Below are positions 26,164 through 35,475 of a DNA stretch of 64,000 nt, in pieces. Position 1 is the stretch's first letter. Each line of letters begins with the position of its first letter. The DNA is taken from positions 1-64,000 of the forward strand of contig CAKRTQ010000013.1 in the NCBI GenBank assembly GCA_934402395.1, read 5' to 3'. Made by a program: the position numbers and the translations under genes. The notes beneath the pieces are model-generated. The model saw only the letters and a program-made list of their open reading frames with translations, ran no database searches and had not been told where the DNA came from. The stretch is from an uncultured Eubacteriales bacterium (lineage in GTDB: Bacteria > Bacillota > Clostridia > Oscillospirales > CAG-272).

Positions 26164-27168
26164 TCAGTTGAGTCTGTCGCCGAGGCTGATCTTTCTGCCG
26201 CGTATGAATTCGGCAGCGCTCATTTTTCCCTTGCCCTCGGGAACTATACGGGTGAGAATGAGCGAACCCTCCCCGCAGGCAACGGTTATGCCGCCCTCGC
26301 CGTGCACATCAAGCGACGTGACCTCCCCGGGCGCGCCTCCGGCGTTTTCGCCGACACGCGACGCTGCCACCTTGAGAAGCCTGCCGTCGGCAGTATGCGT
26401 CACCGCAAGCGGCGCGGGCGAGCACCCGCGCACAAGATCGTGCAGTGCGGCTGCCGGACGTGTGAAATCTATTATACAGTCTTCTTTTTCTATCTTTGCC
26501 GCGTATGTCGCGCCCTCTTCCGGCTGCGGCGTGCGCGTGAGAGTTCCGCGGCACAATTCCGAGAGCGTGGCTACGAGCAGTTCTCCGCCCGCCTCCGCCA
26601 TACGGTCATGCACAGTGCCGAAATCATCCTCGGGACCGATATCCACACGGCAGGTCCTCAGCATATCTCCGGTGTCTATACCCTCGTTCATATACATTGT
26701 CGTAATACCGGTAAAGCTTTTTCCGTCTATTATCGCGCGCTGCATCGGGGCAGCACCTCGGTATTCGGGAAGAAGCGAGCCGTGTACGTTTATACAGCCG
26801 TATGCGGGAAGCTCAAGCACCTCGGGCGGCAGTATCCTGCCGTATGCGGTGACCACAATAAGATTCGGCGCAAGCGAGCGCAGGCATTCAAGCGACTCGG
26901 CGCACCGGAGCGTACGCGGCTGGAACACGGGAATGCCAAGCTCCTCCGCCAGCACCTTTACCGGCGGCGGCGTCAGTTTGTGTCCGCGCCCTGCGGGCTT
27001 ATCCTCCCGCGTAAAAACGCCCACTATCGCGGCGCCGGCTTCCGCAGCAAAGCCGTGAAGCGCGCGCAGCGATGCGGCGGCAAAGTCCGGCGTACCCATA
27101 AACACTATCCTCAGCGGCTCTGCGGGAGCAGCCACGGGAATATTCTTTGCTTTTTTTACATTATCCAT
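26164..27168 (-). CDS. fmt: Methionyl-tRNA formyltransferase
   Basis: Fmt formylates initiator Met-tRNA, using 10-formyl-tetrahydrofolate. The 334-residue protein begins the Rossmann domain at LRIVFMGTPDFAAASL after about 18 extra residues. It has the catalytic INVHGSLLPEYRGAAPMQRAI segment (Asn, His) and the family's TGDML motif. The C-terminal tRNA-binding barrel includes the conserved VRGCSPAPLAV. Its ATG overlaps the def stop (TAATG), the classical def-fmt coupling. Confidence 0.97.
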   Translation of the reverse strand: MDNVKKAKNIPVAAPAEPLRIVFMGTPDFAAASLRALHGFAAEAGAAIVGVFTREDKPAGRGHKLTPPPVKVLAEELGIPVFQPRTLRCAESLECLRSLAPNLIVVTAYGRILPPEVLELPAYGCINVHGSLLPEYRGAAPMQRAIIDGKSFTGITTMYMNEGIDTGDMLRTCRVDIGPEDDFGTVHDRMAEAGGELLVATLSELCRGTLTRTPQPEEGATYAAKIEKEDCIIDFTRPAAALHDLVRGCSPAPLAVTHTADGRLLKVAASRVGENAGGAPGEVTSLDVHGEGGITVACGEGSLILTRIVPEGKGKMSAAEFIRGRKISLGDRLN

Positions 27169-27623
27169 TATTCACCTTCCATATACAGCGCGATATCGGT
27201 ATAGAGCTTGCCGTCAAGGTGATCGGTCTCATGGCAGATGGCGCGTGCCAAAAGCCCCTCGCCGGTGATCTCGACCGGCTCGCCGTCTCTGCCGAGCGCG
27301 CGGACCGTGACCTTCATCGGGCGGCGTACCACGCCCAACCTGCCCGGTATCGAAAGGCAGCCCTCCGACCCCTCCTGTTCGCCCGACTCATACACTATTT
27401 CGGGATTTATGAGGAATATCGGGTGCCCCTCCTCGACCTCGATAACTACCAGTCTGCGCAGCACACCGACCTGCGGCGCGGCAAGCCCGACACCGTCGGC
27501 GGCGTGCATCGTCTCAAGCATATCATCAAGAAGCTGTTTTATCCTCGGTGTCACCCTTTCCACCGGACGGCTCGTCTGCCGCAGTGTCGGGTCATTGTCC
27601 GTAATTATCTTTCTTTTTGCCAT
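27168..27623 (-). CDS. def: Peptide deformylase
   Basis: Def removes the N-formyl group from nascent proteins, completing the cycle begun by Fmt. The 151-residue protein has all three family motifs: GVGLAAPQVG, EGCLSIPG with the metal Cys, and CHETDHLDG, where the usual HExDH holds two His ligands and the catalytic Glu. It lacks the insertion of type-2 enzymes, so it fits type 1B. It is preceded by priA, with a 26-bp gap. Confidence 0.97.
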   Translation of the reverse strand: MAKRKIITDNDPTLRQTSRPVERVTPRIKQLLDDMLETMHAADGVGLAAPQVGVLRRLVVIEVEEGHPIFLINPEIVYESGEQEGSEGCLSIPGRLGVVRRPMKVTVRALGRDGEPVEITGEGLLARAICHETDHLDGKLYTDIALYMEGE

Positions 27624-27649
27624 TTTGTACCTCTACACTCTTTCCGCTC

Positions 27650-30199
27650 TTATATGTTTGTCGGATTGAAATCTATCACCAGCGTGGGACCGCGCCTTGC
27701 CTTGTCGGCAAATTCCGCCCGCAACCGCACAAACATTGCGCGGCTTCTGTCGCACAGCCGGCACTTTATGACCATTCTGATGCGGTATTTGCCGTCCACA
27801 CGGTAGACCGGAGCCTCAAACGGCCCGAAAGTTATGAGCGGCATATCGCGAAACTCGCCGCTGCCGAGCGTGTGCAGCTTTTCCGCCAGCAGCCTGCCCG
27901 CAGCCACCGCCGCCCTCTCGTCGGGAGATGTGACCGTGAGCAGCACTATATCGCAGAACGGCGGAAATGTCAGCGCACGGCGCAGCCTTATCTCGCGCTC
28001 GTAAAATGTGTCGTAATCCTGAGCGCAGGCAAGATTTATTATATCGTGCTCGGGATTGTTCGTCTGTATTACAGCCTCGCCCGGCTTTTTGCCGCGTCCC
28101 GCCCTTCCTATGACCTGTGTGAGCATGGCAAAGGTGCGTTCCCCGGCGCGGTAATCGTCAAGATAAAGCGACATATCCGCCAGAAGTACCCCGACCAGCG
28201 TAACATCGGGAAAATCGTGACCCTTTGTCACCATCTGCGTGCCGAGAAGGATATCCGCCTCGTGACGCCGGAAGCTGCCGAGCATCTTTCCATACGCCTC
28301 GCGCGATGATGTCGTATCGGTGTCCATTCTTATAATGCGCGCCTCGGGCAGCATCATTCCAAGCTCCTGCTCCACGCGCTGCGTACCGTAGCCCATGCGT
28401 ATGAGATGCTCCGAACCGCATTCGGGACACACCCGGGGCAGCGGCATCCGTCTGCCGCACCAGTGGCAGATCAGCTCGCCCTCTCCGTAATTTTCCCCGC
28501 GCGTGTGATATGTCATCGATACCGAGCAGCGTGGGCAGCTTATCGCCGTGCCGCAGGACGCGCAGGAGACAAATGTATTGTATCCGCGCCGGTTGAGAAA
28601 AAGTATCGACTGCTCGCCGCGCGCATATGTCTCGCAAAGCTTTTCGGCAAGCACTTTTCCTATCGGAGAAAGATTTGCCGACCGCGCCTCGCCGCGCATA
28701 TCCGCCACCGTAACGGCGGGAAGCTCAGCCCCCCCGTAACGGTGCGTCAGGCGGACGAGCGTATATATTCCGTCGGTCGCCTTTTTGAAGCTTTCCACCG
28801 ACGGCGTTGCCGAACAGAGCAGCATGAGCGCGTTTGAATGAGCCGCGCGGTATCTTGCAATGTCGCGCGCGTGGTAGCGCGGCGACATATCCGACTTGTA
28901 TGTGTGCTCCTGCTCCTCGTCAATGATTATCATTCCGAGATTCGTCACCGGAGCGAACACCGCCGAACGCGTGCCCACCGCAAGCGGAGCGGCGCCGCTT
29001 CTTATGCGTTCCCATGCGGAATATCTCTCGGCGCGCGAAAGTCCCGAATGCAGTACCGCGACCCGGTCGCCGTAGCGCGTGCAGAATATCCTCACCGTCT
29101 GCGGAGTCAGCGCGATCTCGGGCAGAAGCAGAATAACGCCGCGCCCCGCCGCCAGAAGGCTGTCGATAAGCGCAAGCATAACAGCTGTCTTTCCGCTTCC
29201 CGTAACGCCGTAAAGCAGCGCGCCGTGCGGTTTTCCGTCCTGCGCGAGCGATATGAGCGCAGAATACGCCGCGCTCTGCTCATCGTTCAGCACAACGGGG
29301 GGCTTTTCGTCCCCTCCGCCGTCGGAGCGGACCGCGCCTTCATCCGGTCCCCCCGCTCTTTTTGCCGCAGCATCGGCGGCATCAATAAGGATGCGCCTCA
29401 CAAGCCCCTTTTTTTCAAGCGCGGCAAGCTTTTGCCGCACGTCTCCCCCCGACAGGGCTTCAAGCTCGGATTCCGGAATGCCGTCCTCGCCCGCTTCCGC
29501 GACAGCCGCAAGTATCTTCAGCTGCGCCTCGGAGCGCGGACGCTTTATTGCGGGATGCGTACCGTCGATCACCCGGCGCATTTCATCCGCGGCAAGCGCC
29601 GGAGCGCAGGCGCGCAAAGGCGCGTCCGCAGTGCCGGAGGGTCCCAGCTCCTTTATCAGAAAGGGCTGCCTGCCCCGGCAAAGCCTTTCGGCGGCATCCT
29701 GCGCTCCCGCGCCGAAGCGGGACGCGAGCGACGATGCCGATGACCTGCCGCGCCTTTTTACAAAGTCAAGCAGAATAAGATCCGCCGGGTCTGTGGCATC
29801 GGAATCCACGCGCGCGGTCTCTATCGGGCGCGCAGGATTGGGACGGTAAAAGACCGTAAGCTTTGCAAGCGCGGAGGGCGGAAGCATGGCGTGCACCGCC
29901 TCGCCTACCGTACACAGCGTTTTGTCCTTCATGAACAGGCAAAGCCCCAGCATATCCGCGTCAAGTGAAAGCTCGCGCGTTATTATCGCCGCAACGGGCT
30001 TCAGCTTATCTTCGGGCGTTTCGGTGGTATCGCGCACCGAAACGCAAAGGGCGAGCGCACGTCTGTTGCCGCTGCCGAACGGTACTCCGAGGAAATCCCC
30101 CGGCGCTGCCTGCATTCCCTCCGGTATGCGGTAATCGTATTCACGATCTATCGAAAAGGGCGCGTCAAGCAGATACACGCCGGCATACAAAGGCTTCAT
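27650..30199 (-). CDS. priA: Primosomal replication-restart helicase PriA
   Basis: PriA reloads the replication machinery at stalled forks. The 849-residue protein has the 3'-end-binding N-domain (DREYDYRIPEG, PGDFLGVPFG), and a winged-helix region with poorly conserved charged insertions near residues 140-290. The SF2 helicase core has GVTGSGKTAVM, LLLPEIALTPQ, IIIDEEQEHTYKSD, and QVIGRAGRGKKPGEA. The zinc site spans CASCGTAISCPRCS and CHWCGRRMPLPRVCPECG. The length is normal to slightly long. Confidence 0.96.
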   Translation of the reverse strand: MKPLYAGVYLLDAPFSIDREYDYRIPEGMQAAPGDFLGVPFGSGNRRALALCVSVRDTTETPEDKLKPVAAIITRELSLDADMLGLCLFMKDKTLCTVGEAVHAMLPPSALAKLTVFYRPNPARPIETARVDSDATDPADLILLDFVKRRGRSSASSLASRFGAGAQDAAERLCRGRQPFLIKELGPSGTADAPLRACAPALAADEMRRVIDGTHPAIKRPRSEAQLKILAAVAEAGEDGIPESELEALSGGDVRQKLAALEKKGLVRRILIDAADAAAKRAGGPDEGAVRSDGGGDEKPPVVLNDEQSAAYSALISLAQDGKPHGALLYGVTGSGKTAVMLALIDSLLAAGRGVILLLPEIALTPQTVRIFCTRYGDRVAVLHSGLSRAERYSAWERIRSGAAPLAVGTRSAVFAPVTNLGMIIIDEEQEHTYKSDMSPRYHARDIARYRAAHSNALMLLCSATPSVESFKKATDGIYTLVRLTHRYGGAELPAVTVADMRGEARSANLSPIGKVLAEKLCETYARGEQSILFLNRRGYNTFVSCASCGTAISCPRCSVSMTYHTRGENYGEGELICHWCGRRMPLPRVCPECGSEHLIRMGYGTQRVEQELGMMLPEARIIRMDTDTTSSREAYGKMLGSFRRHEADILLGTQMVTKGHDFPDVTLVGVLLADMSLYLDDYRAGERTFAMLTQVIGRAGRGKKPGEAVIQTNNPEHDIINLACAQDYDTFYEREIRLRRALTFPPFCDIVLLTVTSPDERAAVAAGRLLAEKLHTLGSGEFRDMPLITFGPFEAPVYRVDGKYRIRMVIKCRLCDRSRAMFVRLRAEFADKARRGPTLVIDFNPTNI

Positions 30200-30280
30200 T
30201 GTCCGACCTTTTTATACGAATCGTTTTTTTCTGTCCGTTTTTGTCAGGCAGCCCGCCATCGGACTGCCGCCGGGGGCGGT

Positions 30281-30754
30281 TCAGCAATCGCCCATCTTGT
30301 CCCAGTCGCCTTCCTCTTCGTAGTCGCCGTCCACCTTGTCGGCAGCGGGACCGTCGGGGAACTTCACCTTCGGCATTTCGCCGTTCTCTACCACCACAGG
30401 CTCACCGGCATTCTTTGCCGCCATGTCGCTCGCCTGGTGCGCTGACGCCTGCCCGTTGACGCTTTCGCCGACGGTCATACTTCCGTCGCCCTCACGGTCA
30501 ACGATAACGTACTCACCGCTCTCGATCTTGTCAATGGCGATCTTCACCGCTTTACGGTCACGGTAATCGGGATTCACGATGGTGTTATCGACCACGCGGT
30601 CTGTCTCCTTTATTCCCATTGCCGCTTTTTCGGCAAGATGACGCTCGCGCACATATTCATCGGTGATTATGCGGGCGCATTTTGCGGTCGCGACCGCAAG
30701 CTGATATCTGTTGAATTTTCCCTTGGTAAGCTTGTTGATTGTAGGATAAAGCAT
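30281..30754 (-). CDS. rpoZ: RNA polymerase omega subunit with long acidic tail
   Basis: Omega stabilises RNA polymerase. The first ~90 residues are clear omega: MLYPTINKLTKGKFNRYQLA, VATAKCARIITDEY, and DRKAVKIAIDKIESGEYVIV. Beyond that is an extension of about 65 residues, rich in Ala, Glu and Asp and ending EEEGDWDKMGDC, not found in ordinary omegas of 60-95 residues. The start is a good match to the Clostridia consensus MLYP. In most relatives gmk lies between remA and rpoZ; here it does not. Confidence 0.93.
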   Translation of the reverse strand: MLYPTINKLTKGKFNRYQLAVATAKCARIITDEYVRERHLAEKAAMGIKETDRVVDNTIVNPDYRDRKAVKIAIDKIESGEYVIVDREGDGSMTVGESVNGQASAHQASDMAAKNAGEPVVVENGEMPKVKFPDGPAADKVDGDYEEEGDWDKMGDC

Positions 30755-30817
30755 TTGATACTCCTTAAGTGTATATGAAAATTTAATTATTACCTGATTT
30801 TTCTCCGACGCGCCGCG

Positions 30818-31078
30818 TTATTCGGCATCGTCGTAATCATCATCGTCGCCGCCGAGACGGTTTGCGATGGTCTCCGCCTGCACGGCGGAAAGTATAACAT
30901 GGTCGGAATCCGTGATTATTACGGCGCGCGTGCGTCTGCCGCAGGAGACATCTATCACCCTGCCCTCCTCGCGGGCATCCTGCACGAGCCTCTTCACCGG
31001 AGCGGAATCGGGGCTTACCAGTGCCACGACCCTGTCTGCCGCCACGATGTTGCCGTACCCTATGCTTATGAACTTCAT
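30818..31078 (-). CDS. remA: RemA-family extracellular-matrix regulator
   Basis: RemA (DUF370) is a small oligomeric DNA-binding protein that activates biofilm and osmoprotection genes in Bacillus. The 86-residue protein starts MKFISIGYGNIVAADRVVAL and has the family's DSAPVKRLVQDAREEGRVID, GRRTRAVIITDSDHVILSA and ETIANRL, followed by an acidic tail DDDDYDDAE. The ATG at 31078 is chosen over an earlier in-frame start because AGAAGG lies nine bases before it. It is 42 bp downstream of yicC. Confidence 0.94.
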   Translation of the reverse strand: MKFISIGYGNIVAADRVVALVSPDSAPVKRLVQDAREEGRVIDVSCGRRTRAVIITDSDHVILSAVQAETIANRLGGDDDDYDDAE

Positions 31079-31120
31079 GTGATTGACCTTCTTTCTCGAT
31101 TTCACCGCCCGGCGGGCGTG

Positions 31121-32032
31121 TCATTCAATATTCTGTATCTGTTCGCGGACCTTTTCGGTCTCGTTTTTAAGCTCCACGCCCACAGAGGCAATGGCAGCGT
31201 TCTGGCACTTTGAGCAAATCGTATTGATCTCGCGGTTGACCTCCTGAAGCTGGAAGTCGAATTTGCGCCCGACCGGTACCGTTTCCTCCATCATGGCGCG
31301 CAGTGCCGAAAGATGCGAGCGCAGCCGCACAAGCTCCTCGTCTATCGCAAGCCTGTCGGCAGCTATGGCGCATTCGGTAAGGATTCTGCCCTCGTCCGGC
31401 TCGATACCCGCTTCCGCCGTGAGCGCGCGTATGCGCGCGGTGATTTTTTCCCTGAGAGACGCGGAGCTTTCTTCCGACATTCCCTCGATCCGGTCAACGA
31501 GCGAGCTTATCTTTTCAAGCTTTCCGGCAATGTCGGCGCGCAGGTTTTCGCCCTCCCGCGTGCGGCTTGCCACAAATTCCTCAAGCGCCGCAGAAAGCAC
31601 CGGCTCAACCGCCGCCCATTCCTCCTCGGCTTCGTTTTCATCATCTGCGGCAGCCGGTACGATGATACCGGGTGCGGCTGCGACCTTTGTAACGGTAATG
31701 TCATCGGCAAGCCCGAATCTGTCACGCAGCTCGGAAAGAAGCGAAATGTACGCCTCCGCCGCATCGTGGTCGAGCTTCATGGGCGGCGCGGCGGCCGCTT
31801 TGCCCTCCCACATCCTTGCGACCGTGATGATCATATCCACCTTGCCGCGGTTCACCCCCGCGCCCGTCACGACCGAGCGCACGCGGGCTTCGTAGGCGGC
31901 AAGCACTTTGGGAAGCTTGACTCCAAGGTCAAGATATCTGTTGTTGACCGACCTTATTTCGACCGTAACGGTCCTCTTTTGGTTTTCGACCTCAACGCAT
32001 TTGCGGCAGTACGCCGTCATGCTTCTGAACAT
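31121..32032 (-). CDS. yicC: YicC-family endoribonuclease
   Basis: YicC proteins are RNA-cleaving or RNA-decay factors that form a conserved block with remA, gmk and rpoZ in Bacillota. The 303-residue protein has MFRSMTAYCRK, EIRSVNNRYLDLGVKLP, and a C-terminal DUF1732 region with GRKFDFQLQEVNREINTICSK, the most conserved segment. The N-terminal MTAYCR deviates from the common MTGFGR. It is the first gene of the long minus-strand housekeeping run and has a consensus promoter. Confidence 0.94.
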   Translation of the reverse strand: MFRSMTAYCRKCVEVENQKRTVTVEIRSVNNRYLDLGVKLPKVLAAYEARVRSVVTGAGVNRGKVDMIITVARMWEGKAAAAPPMKLDHDAAEAYISLLSELRDRFGLADDITVTKVAAAPGIIVPAAADDENEAEEEWAAVEPVLSAALEEFVASRTREGENLRADIAGKLEKISSLVDRIEGMSEESSASLREKITARIRALTAEAGIEPDEGRILTECAIAADRLAIDEELVRLRSHLSALRAMMEETVPVGRKFDFQLQEVNREINTICSKCQNAAIASVGVELKNETEKVREQIQNIE

Positions 32033-32075
32033 ACGCGGTCCCCTCTTTTCGGCTTATTTTTTCGCATATATATTT

Positions 32076-32104
32076 ATTATAATATAATTTAATTGATTTG
32101 TCAA
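32076..32104 (-). promoter_or_regulatory. Consensus promoter of the yicC-rpoZ-priA-def-fmt run
   Basis: On the minus strand TTGACA (32099-32104) and TATAAT (32076-32081) are separated by an AT-rich 17-bp spacer, 44 bp upstream of yicC. Both hexamers are perfect. It is the only strong promoter seen ahead of this housekeeping block. Confidence 0.88.
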
Positions 32105-32196
32105 TACCGCGCGTGCGCGAGCCTGCCGCCATGTAGGAAATATATGTTAACATTCGATTAAATTTCGCCTGCGCGGTGTTTTTTTTGCCGCAGAGA

Positions 32197-32225
32197 TTGA
32201 CGGCGGCGGCACGCTGTGGTATACT
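32197..32225 (+). promoter_or_regulatory. Promoter of the GH78 gene
   Basis: TTGACG (32197-32202), a 17-bp spacer and TATACT (32220-32225) precede the gene by 48 bp. The region is divergent from the yicC promoter. Confidence 0.7.
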
Positions 32226-32272
32226 TTTGATACACACTGAAAACAGTTGAAAGGCACATCCGGTATCCGAAA

Positions 32273-34393
32273 ATGAACGATAAAATACTCCCTGCGCGTC
32301 CCATATGGCTGTCGGACGGCGGCAAAGCCGACGAATACGCCGAATTCCGCGCCGATTTTGAAGCCCTCGTGGGCTTTTCATACAGCCTTCTCGTAGCGGC
32401 GGACTCTGAATACAATGTTTTCTGCGACGGTGCGCTCGTCTCCTTCGGCCAGTACGGGGACTATCCCGGCAGGCTCGTATACGACAACGTTTCGATCCCC
32501 TCCGCACCCGGCGCGCACACCCTGCACATCGTTTCGTGGCACTGGGGCGTGGATTCCTTCACTCACAAAAAACGTCCGGCTCACATGGTTTTTCTCCTTC
32601 GCCGCAATGACGGCGAGGTCATTCTCGCGTCCTCTCCCGACACTCCGTCAAGACGTGCGCCGGGTTATGTTCCGTATAAAAATCATACTATCACTTCACA
32701 GCTCGGTCTCATGTGCGAATACAGCGCACCGCTTGCCGATGAGATGGCAAACGCGCCCTTTTTGCCCTCCGCTCCCGCCGAGGTCGGAACTTCCGACGGT
32801 TCATTTGAGTTTATTCCGCGTCCCATTTCGCGCTGCGTCATGCGTGATGACACGCCGATGACGGTGATAAAGCGCGGATTTTACAAATTCACCGACTCAT
32901 CCGGCGACATGGGGCTTATGCTTGACAAGGCGTCAAAGTGGGTCCCGCGCAGCGAAGCGGACGGTTGCCTTTTTGTTTCCGACGTCGGAGCCGAGGAGAC
33001 GGGATTTATAAAATTCTTACTTAAAACGACCAAACGCTGCAATGTTTACATAAGCTGGGGCGAGCACCTCACGGAGGACGGCATGACGCCGCGCGCCGCC
33101 ATTCACTCCCGCCGTTTTGTCTATTTCTGCGAGGCGCGCGCCGGAGAAAATATGCGCATCGAATCGCTGCGCCGCATCGGCTGCCGCTACCTTGCGCTGT
33201 TCTGTTCCGACCCCGATGCCGAGATCTCATACCTCGGTCTTGTCCCCACGCGCTACCCCGTGGAACGCGCCGATGTCACCCTTCGCCCCGATGCCGACCG
33301 CCGTCTTTATGACTGCGCCGTGCGCACTCTTGAGCTTTGCATGCACGAGCATTACGAGGACTGTCCGTGGCGCGAGCAATCGCTTTACACTCTTGATTCG
33401 CGCACTCAGATGCGCTGCGGCTACCTTGTTTTCCGCGGCGGAAATGCCGGTTTTGCCCGTGCAAGTCTTGATCTTATCTCCCGCAGCGAACGCCCGGACG
33501 GTCTGCTTTCCATCTGCGCGCCGGCGGGGCTTGACCGTCCCATTCCCTGCTACTCGCTCGCCTACATCCTCCAGATGAAGGAATACGCCGTTTTTTCGGG
33601 CGACATTGGCTTCATAGCCGAAAAAATGCCCCTTCTTGAGCGCATTATGAGCGTTTTTTCCGCCCGCCGTGCGCCCGAACACAGCGGAGCGCTGCGCCGT
33701 TTTCCCGACCGTCTCGGTTACTGGAATTTCTACGAGTGGGCAAAAACTCTCGAAGGCTCATCGGTGCACCGCGACACGCCCGACGACGCTCTGCCCGCCG
33801 AAGCGCCTCTCACAGCCTTTTTCGCGCTTGCGGCGGCAGACATGGCTGAGCTTTACGCCCGTCTTGCCGCGCACGGCGGCAGTTCCGATGATCCCGGATA
33901 TTCCGCTCGCGCCCGCTTCTACGCGTCGCTGGCAGACGAGGCTTCCCGCGCGATCACCGATGTATTCTTCGATCGTCGCGCCGGATTCTTCCGCACCTTC
34001 ACCGATCGCTCCGACGCCCCCTTCTCGGTCCTCACGCAGGCTCTTTGTCTCCTTGCCGGCGCCGCTCCCGGTGAAGATATTTCCCGCGCTCTTGCCGCCG
34101 TTGCCGACAACCGCGCCGCCGATGGAGACGACTGCTCCGCCGGACTCATTCCCGCAACTCTCTCCTCCGCGCCTTTCCGCTATGATGCCGTCATGCGTCT
34201 CTCGTCCCCGGGCGACGGTTTTGCCGCGCGGCTCTTTGCCGATTTCCGCCGAGGCGGTGAATATATGCTCTCAAACGGCGCCACGACTCTCTGGGAAACG
34301 ATAAAAGGAGCCGCTGATTTCGGCGGCGCGGGCAGTCTCTGCCACGGCTGGTCTTCTTTTTTGGTCTCGGGTGACGTTTGTGCAGATTCTTAA
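32273..34393 (+). CDS. GH78 alpha-L-rhamnosidase-like protein, C-terminus replaced by a repeat
   Basis: This 706-residue protein resembles GH78 alpha-L-rhamnosidases, which release rhamnose from plant or microbial glycans. N-terminal beta-sandwich domains precede the (alpha/alpha)6 barrel, where EHYEDCPWREQ (about residues 357-367) holds the likely acid and GATTLWETIKG (about residue 668) the partner Glu region. The protein follows the family to SLCHGWSS and then stops, eight codons into an intergenic repeat (FLVSGDVCADS). The usual C-terminal beta-sandwich is therefore missing. No signal peptide is seen. A normal -35/-10 pair lies upstream. Activity after truncation is uncertain. Confidence 0.75.
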   Translation: MNDKILPARPIWLSDGGKADEYAEFRADFEALVGFSYSLLVAADSEYNVFCDGALVSFGQYGDYPGRLVYDNVSIPSAPGAHTLHIVSWHWGVDSFTHKKRPAHMVFLLRRNDGEVILASSPDTPSRRAPGYVPYKNHTITSQLGLMCEYSAPLADEMANAPFLPSAPAEVGTSDGSFEFIPRPISRCVMRDDTPMTVIKRGFYKFTDSSGDMGLMLDKASKWVPRSEADGCLFVSDVGAEETGFIKFLLKTTKRCNVYISWGEHLTEDGMTPRAAIHSRRFVYFCEARAGENMRIESLRRIGCRYLALFCSDPDAEISYLGLVPTRYPVERADVTLRPDADRRLYDCAVRTLELCMHEHYEDCPWREQSLYTLDSRTQMRCGYLVFRGGNAGFARASLDLISRSERPDGLLSICAPAGLDRPIPCYSLAYILQMKEYAVFSGDIGFIAEKMPLLERIMSVFSARRAPEHSGALRRFPDRLGYWNFYEWAKTLEGSSVHRDTPDDALPAEAPLTAFFALAAADMAELYARLAAHGGSSDDPGYSARARFYASLADEASRAITDVFFDRRAGFFRTFTDRSDAPFSVLTQALCLLAGAAPGEDISRALAAVADNRAADGDDCSAGLIPATLSSAPFRYDAVMRLSSPGDGFAARLFADFRRGGEYMLSNGATTLWETIKGAADFGGAGSLCHGWSSFLVSGDVCADS

Positions 34394-35307
34394 CTGCATA
34401 CCCCGAGAATGAAGAAAAGCAGCTCCTGATCTTCCTGCTACCATGCAGTCACATCAGAACATTTTCTTTAACCTTCGGGTGACGTTTGTGCAGATTCTTA
34501 ACTGCATACCCCGAGAATGAAGAAGAGCAGGTTCAGATCTTCCTGTCGCCGGATAGTTACATCAGAACATTATCTTTTTTAATCTCGGGTGGTGTTTGTG
34601 CGGATTTTTAACTGCATACCCCGAGAATGAAGAAGCGCAGATTCATATCTTTCTATACCCCTTCAGTTACATCAAAACATTATCAATTATTCTACTTTGT
34701 TCGGGCTAAGCCGATTCACGGCTTAGCCCGAAATATATGCATATCCGATTCCCCATGTTCCGATGTAACGGCAGAAAGACAGGCGGGGAATTCGGTGTGT
34801 CATATATTTTACAGCCCGCTTTTCACGCCCAATGTATGCGTTTCCGCCCCCATGTTCCGATGTGTATGCATGGCGGCGGGAAGATATGAACCTGCTTTTC
34901 TGTTCTTTGGTTTAGCTGTGCTGTGGCACGGCTAAACGCGGCGGGGTATGAAGTTATGAATCTGCACAAACGTCACCCGAAGGTTAAAGAAAATGTTCTG
35001 ATGTGACTGCATGGCAGCAGGAAGATCAGAATCTGCTTTTCTTCACCATCGGGGTATGCGGCTCGGAATCTGCACAAACACCACCCGAGTTCGGGCGGGA
35101 AATTCAGCGCGGTGTAAATGGTGCAGTCCGGTTATCCCGCCGCGCTAAGCCGCTTTGCGGCTTAGCCTGAACGATGTAGAGTAATTGATAATGTTCTGAT
35201 GTAACTATCCGGCGACAGGAAGATCAGGATCTGCTCTTCTTCATTCTCGGGGTATGCAGCTCTGAATCCGATGAAACGTCACCCGAGTTTAAAGAACGCC
35301 ACCCGAG
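34366..35307. repeat. Modular palindromic repeat cluster (CTCGGG family) after the GH78 gene
   Basis: Three ~100-120-bp units in forward orientation start CTCGGGTGACGTTTGTGCAG near 34366, 34484 and 34583. Each runs through CATACCCCGAGAATGAAGAA and ends ACATCAGAACATTATC. A hairpin TTCGGGCTAAGCCG/CGGCTTAGCCCGAA follows near 34700-34731, and then reverse-orientation units ending CACCCGAG at 35086 and 35287, with a short extra end at 35307. The first unit lies inside the GH78 coding frame and supplies its stop. No gene is supported in 34394-35475 besides these repeats and the promoter of the next gene. Confidence 0.9.
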
Positions 35308-35341
35308 TCCAAAAAAATTTACATCTCATTACAGATAATGA

Positions 35342-35370
35342 TTGATTCCGGTGCCGTGGGGTGGTAAAAT
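35342..35370 (+). promoter_or_regulatory. Probable promoter of the LtaS-like gene
   Basis: TTGATT (35342-35347), a 17-bp spacer and TAAAAT (35365-35370) lie 35 bp beyond the repeat cluster and about 105 bp before the start codon. Confidence 0.6.
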
Positions 35371-35475
35371 AATATAACCGTATAACTATCGCAGCGGTGG
35401 CGCCTCAGCCGTTGCGTTTTGTTTCACCGCAGCGGGTCCGGATATTTCCGCCCGCCACACGAAAGGAAGTTTCAA

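Noticed and set aside
34366..35307. Diversity-generating retroelement or retron
   Set aside because: No reverse transcriptase is present and repeat differences are not adenine-specific; the modules look like simple inserted palindromes.
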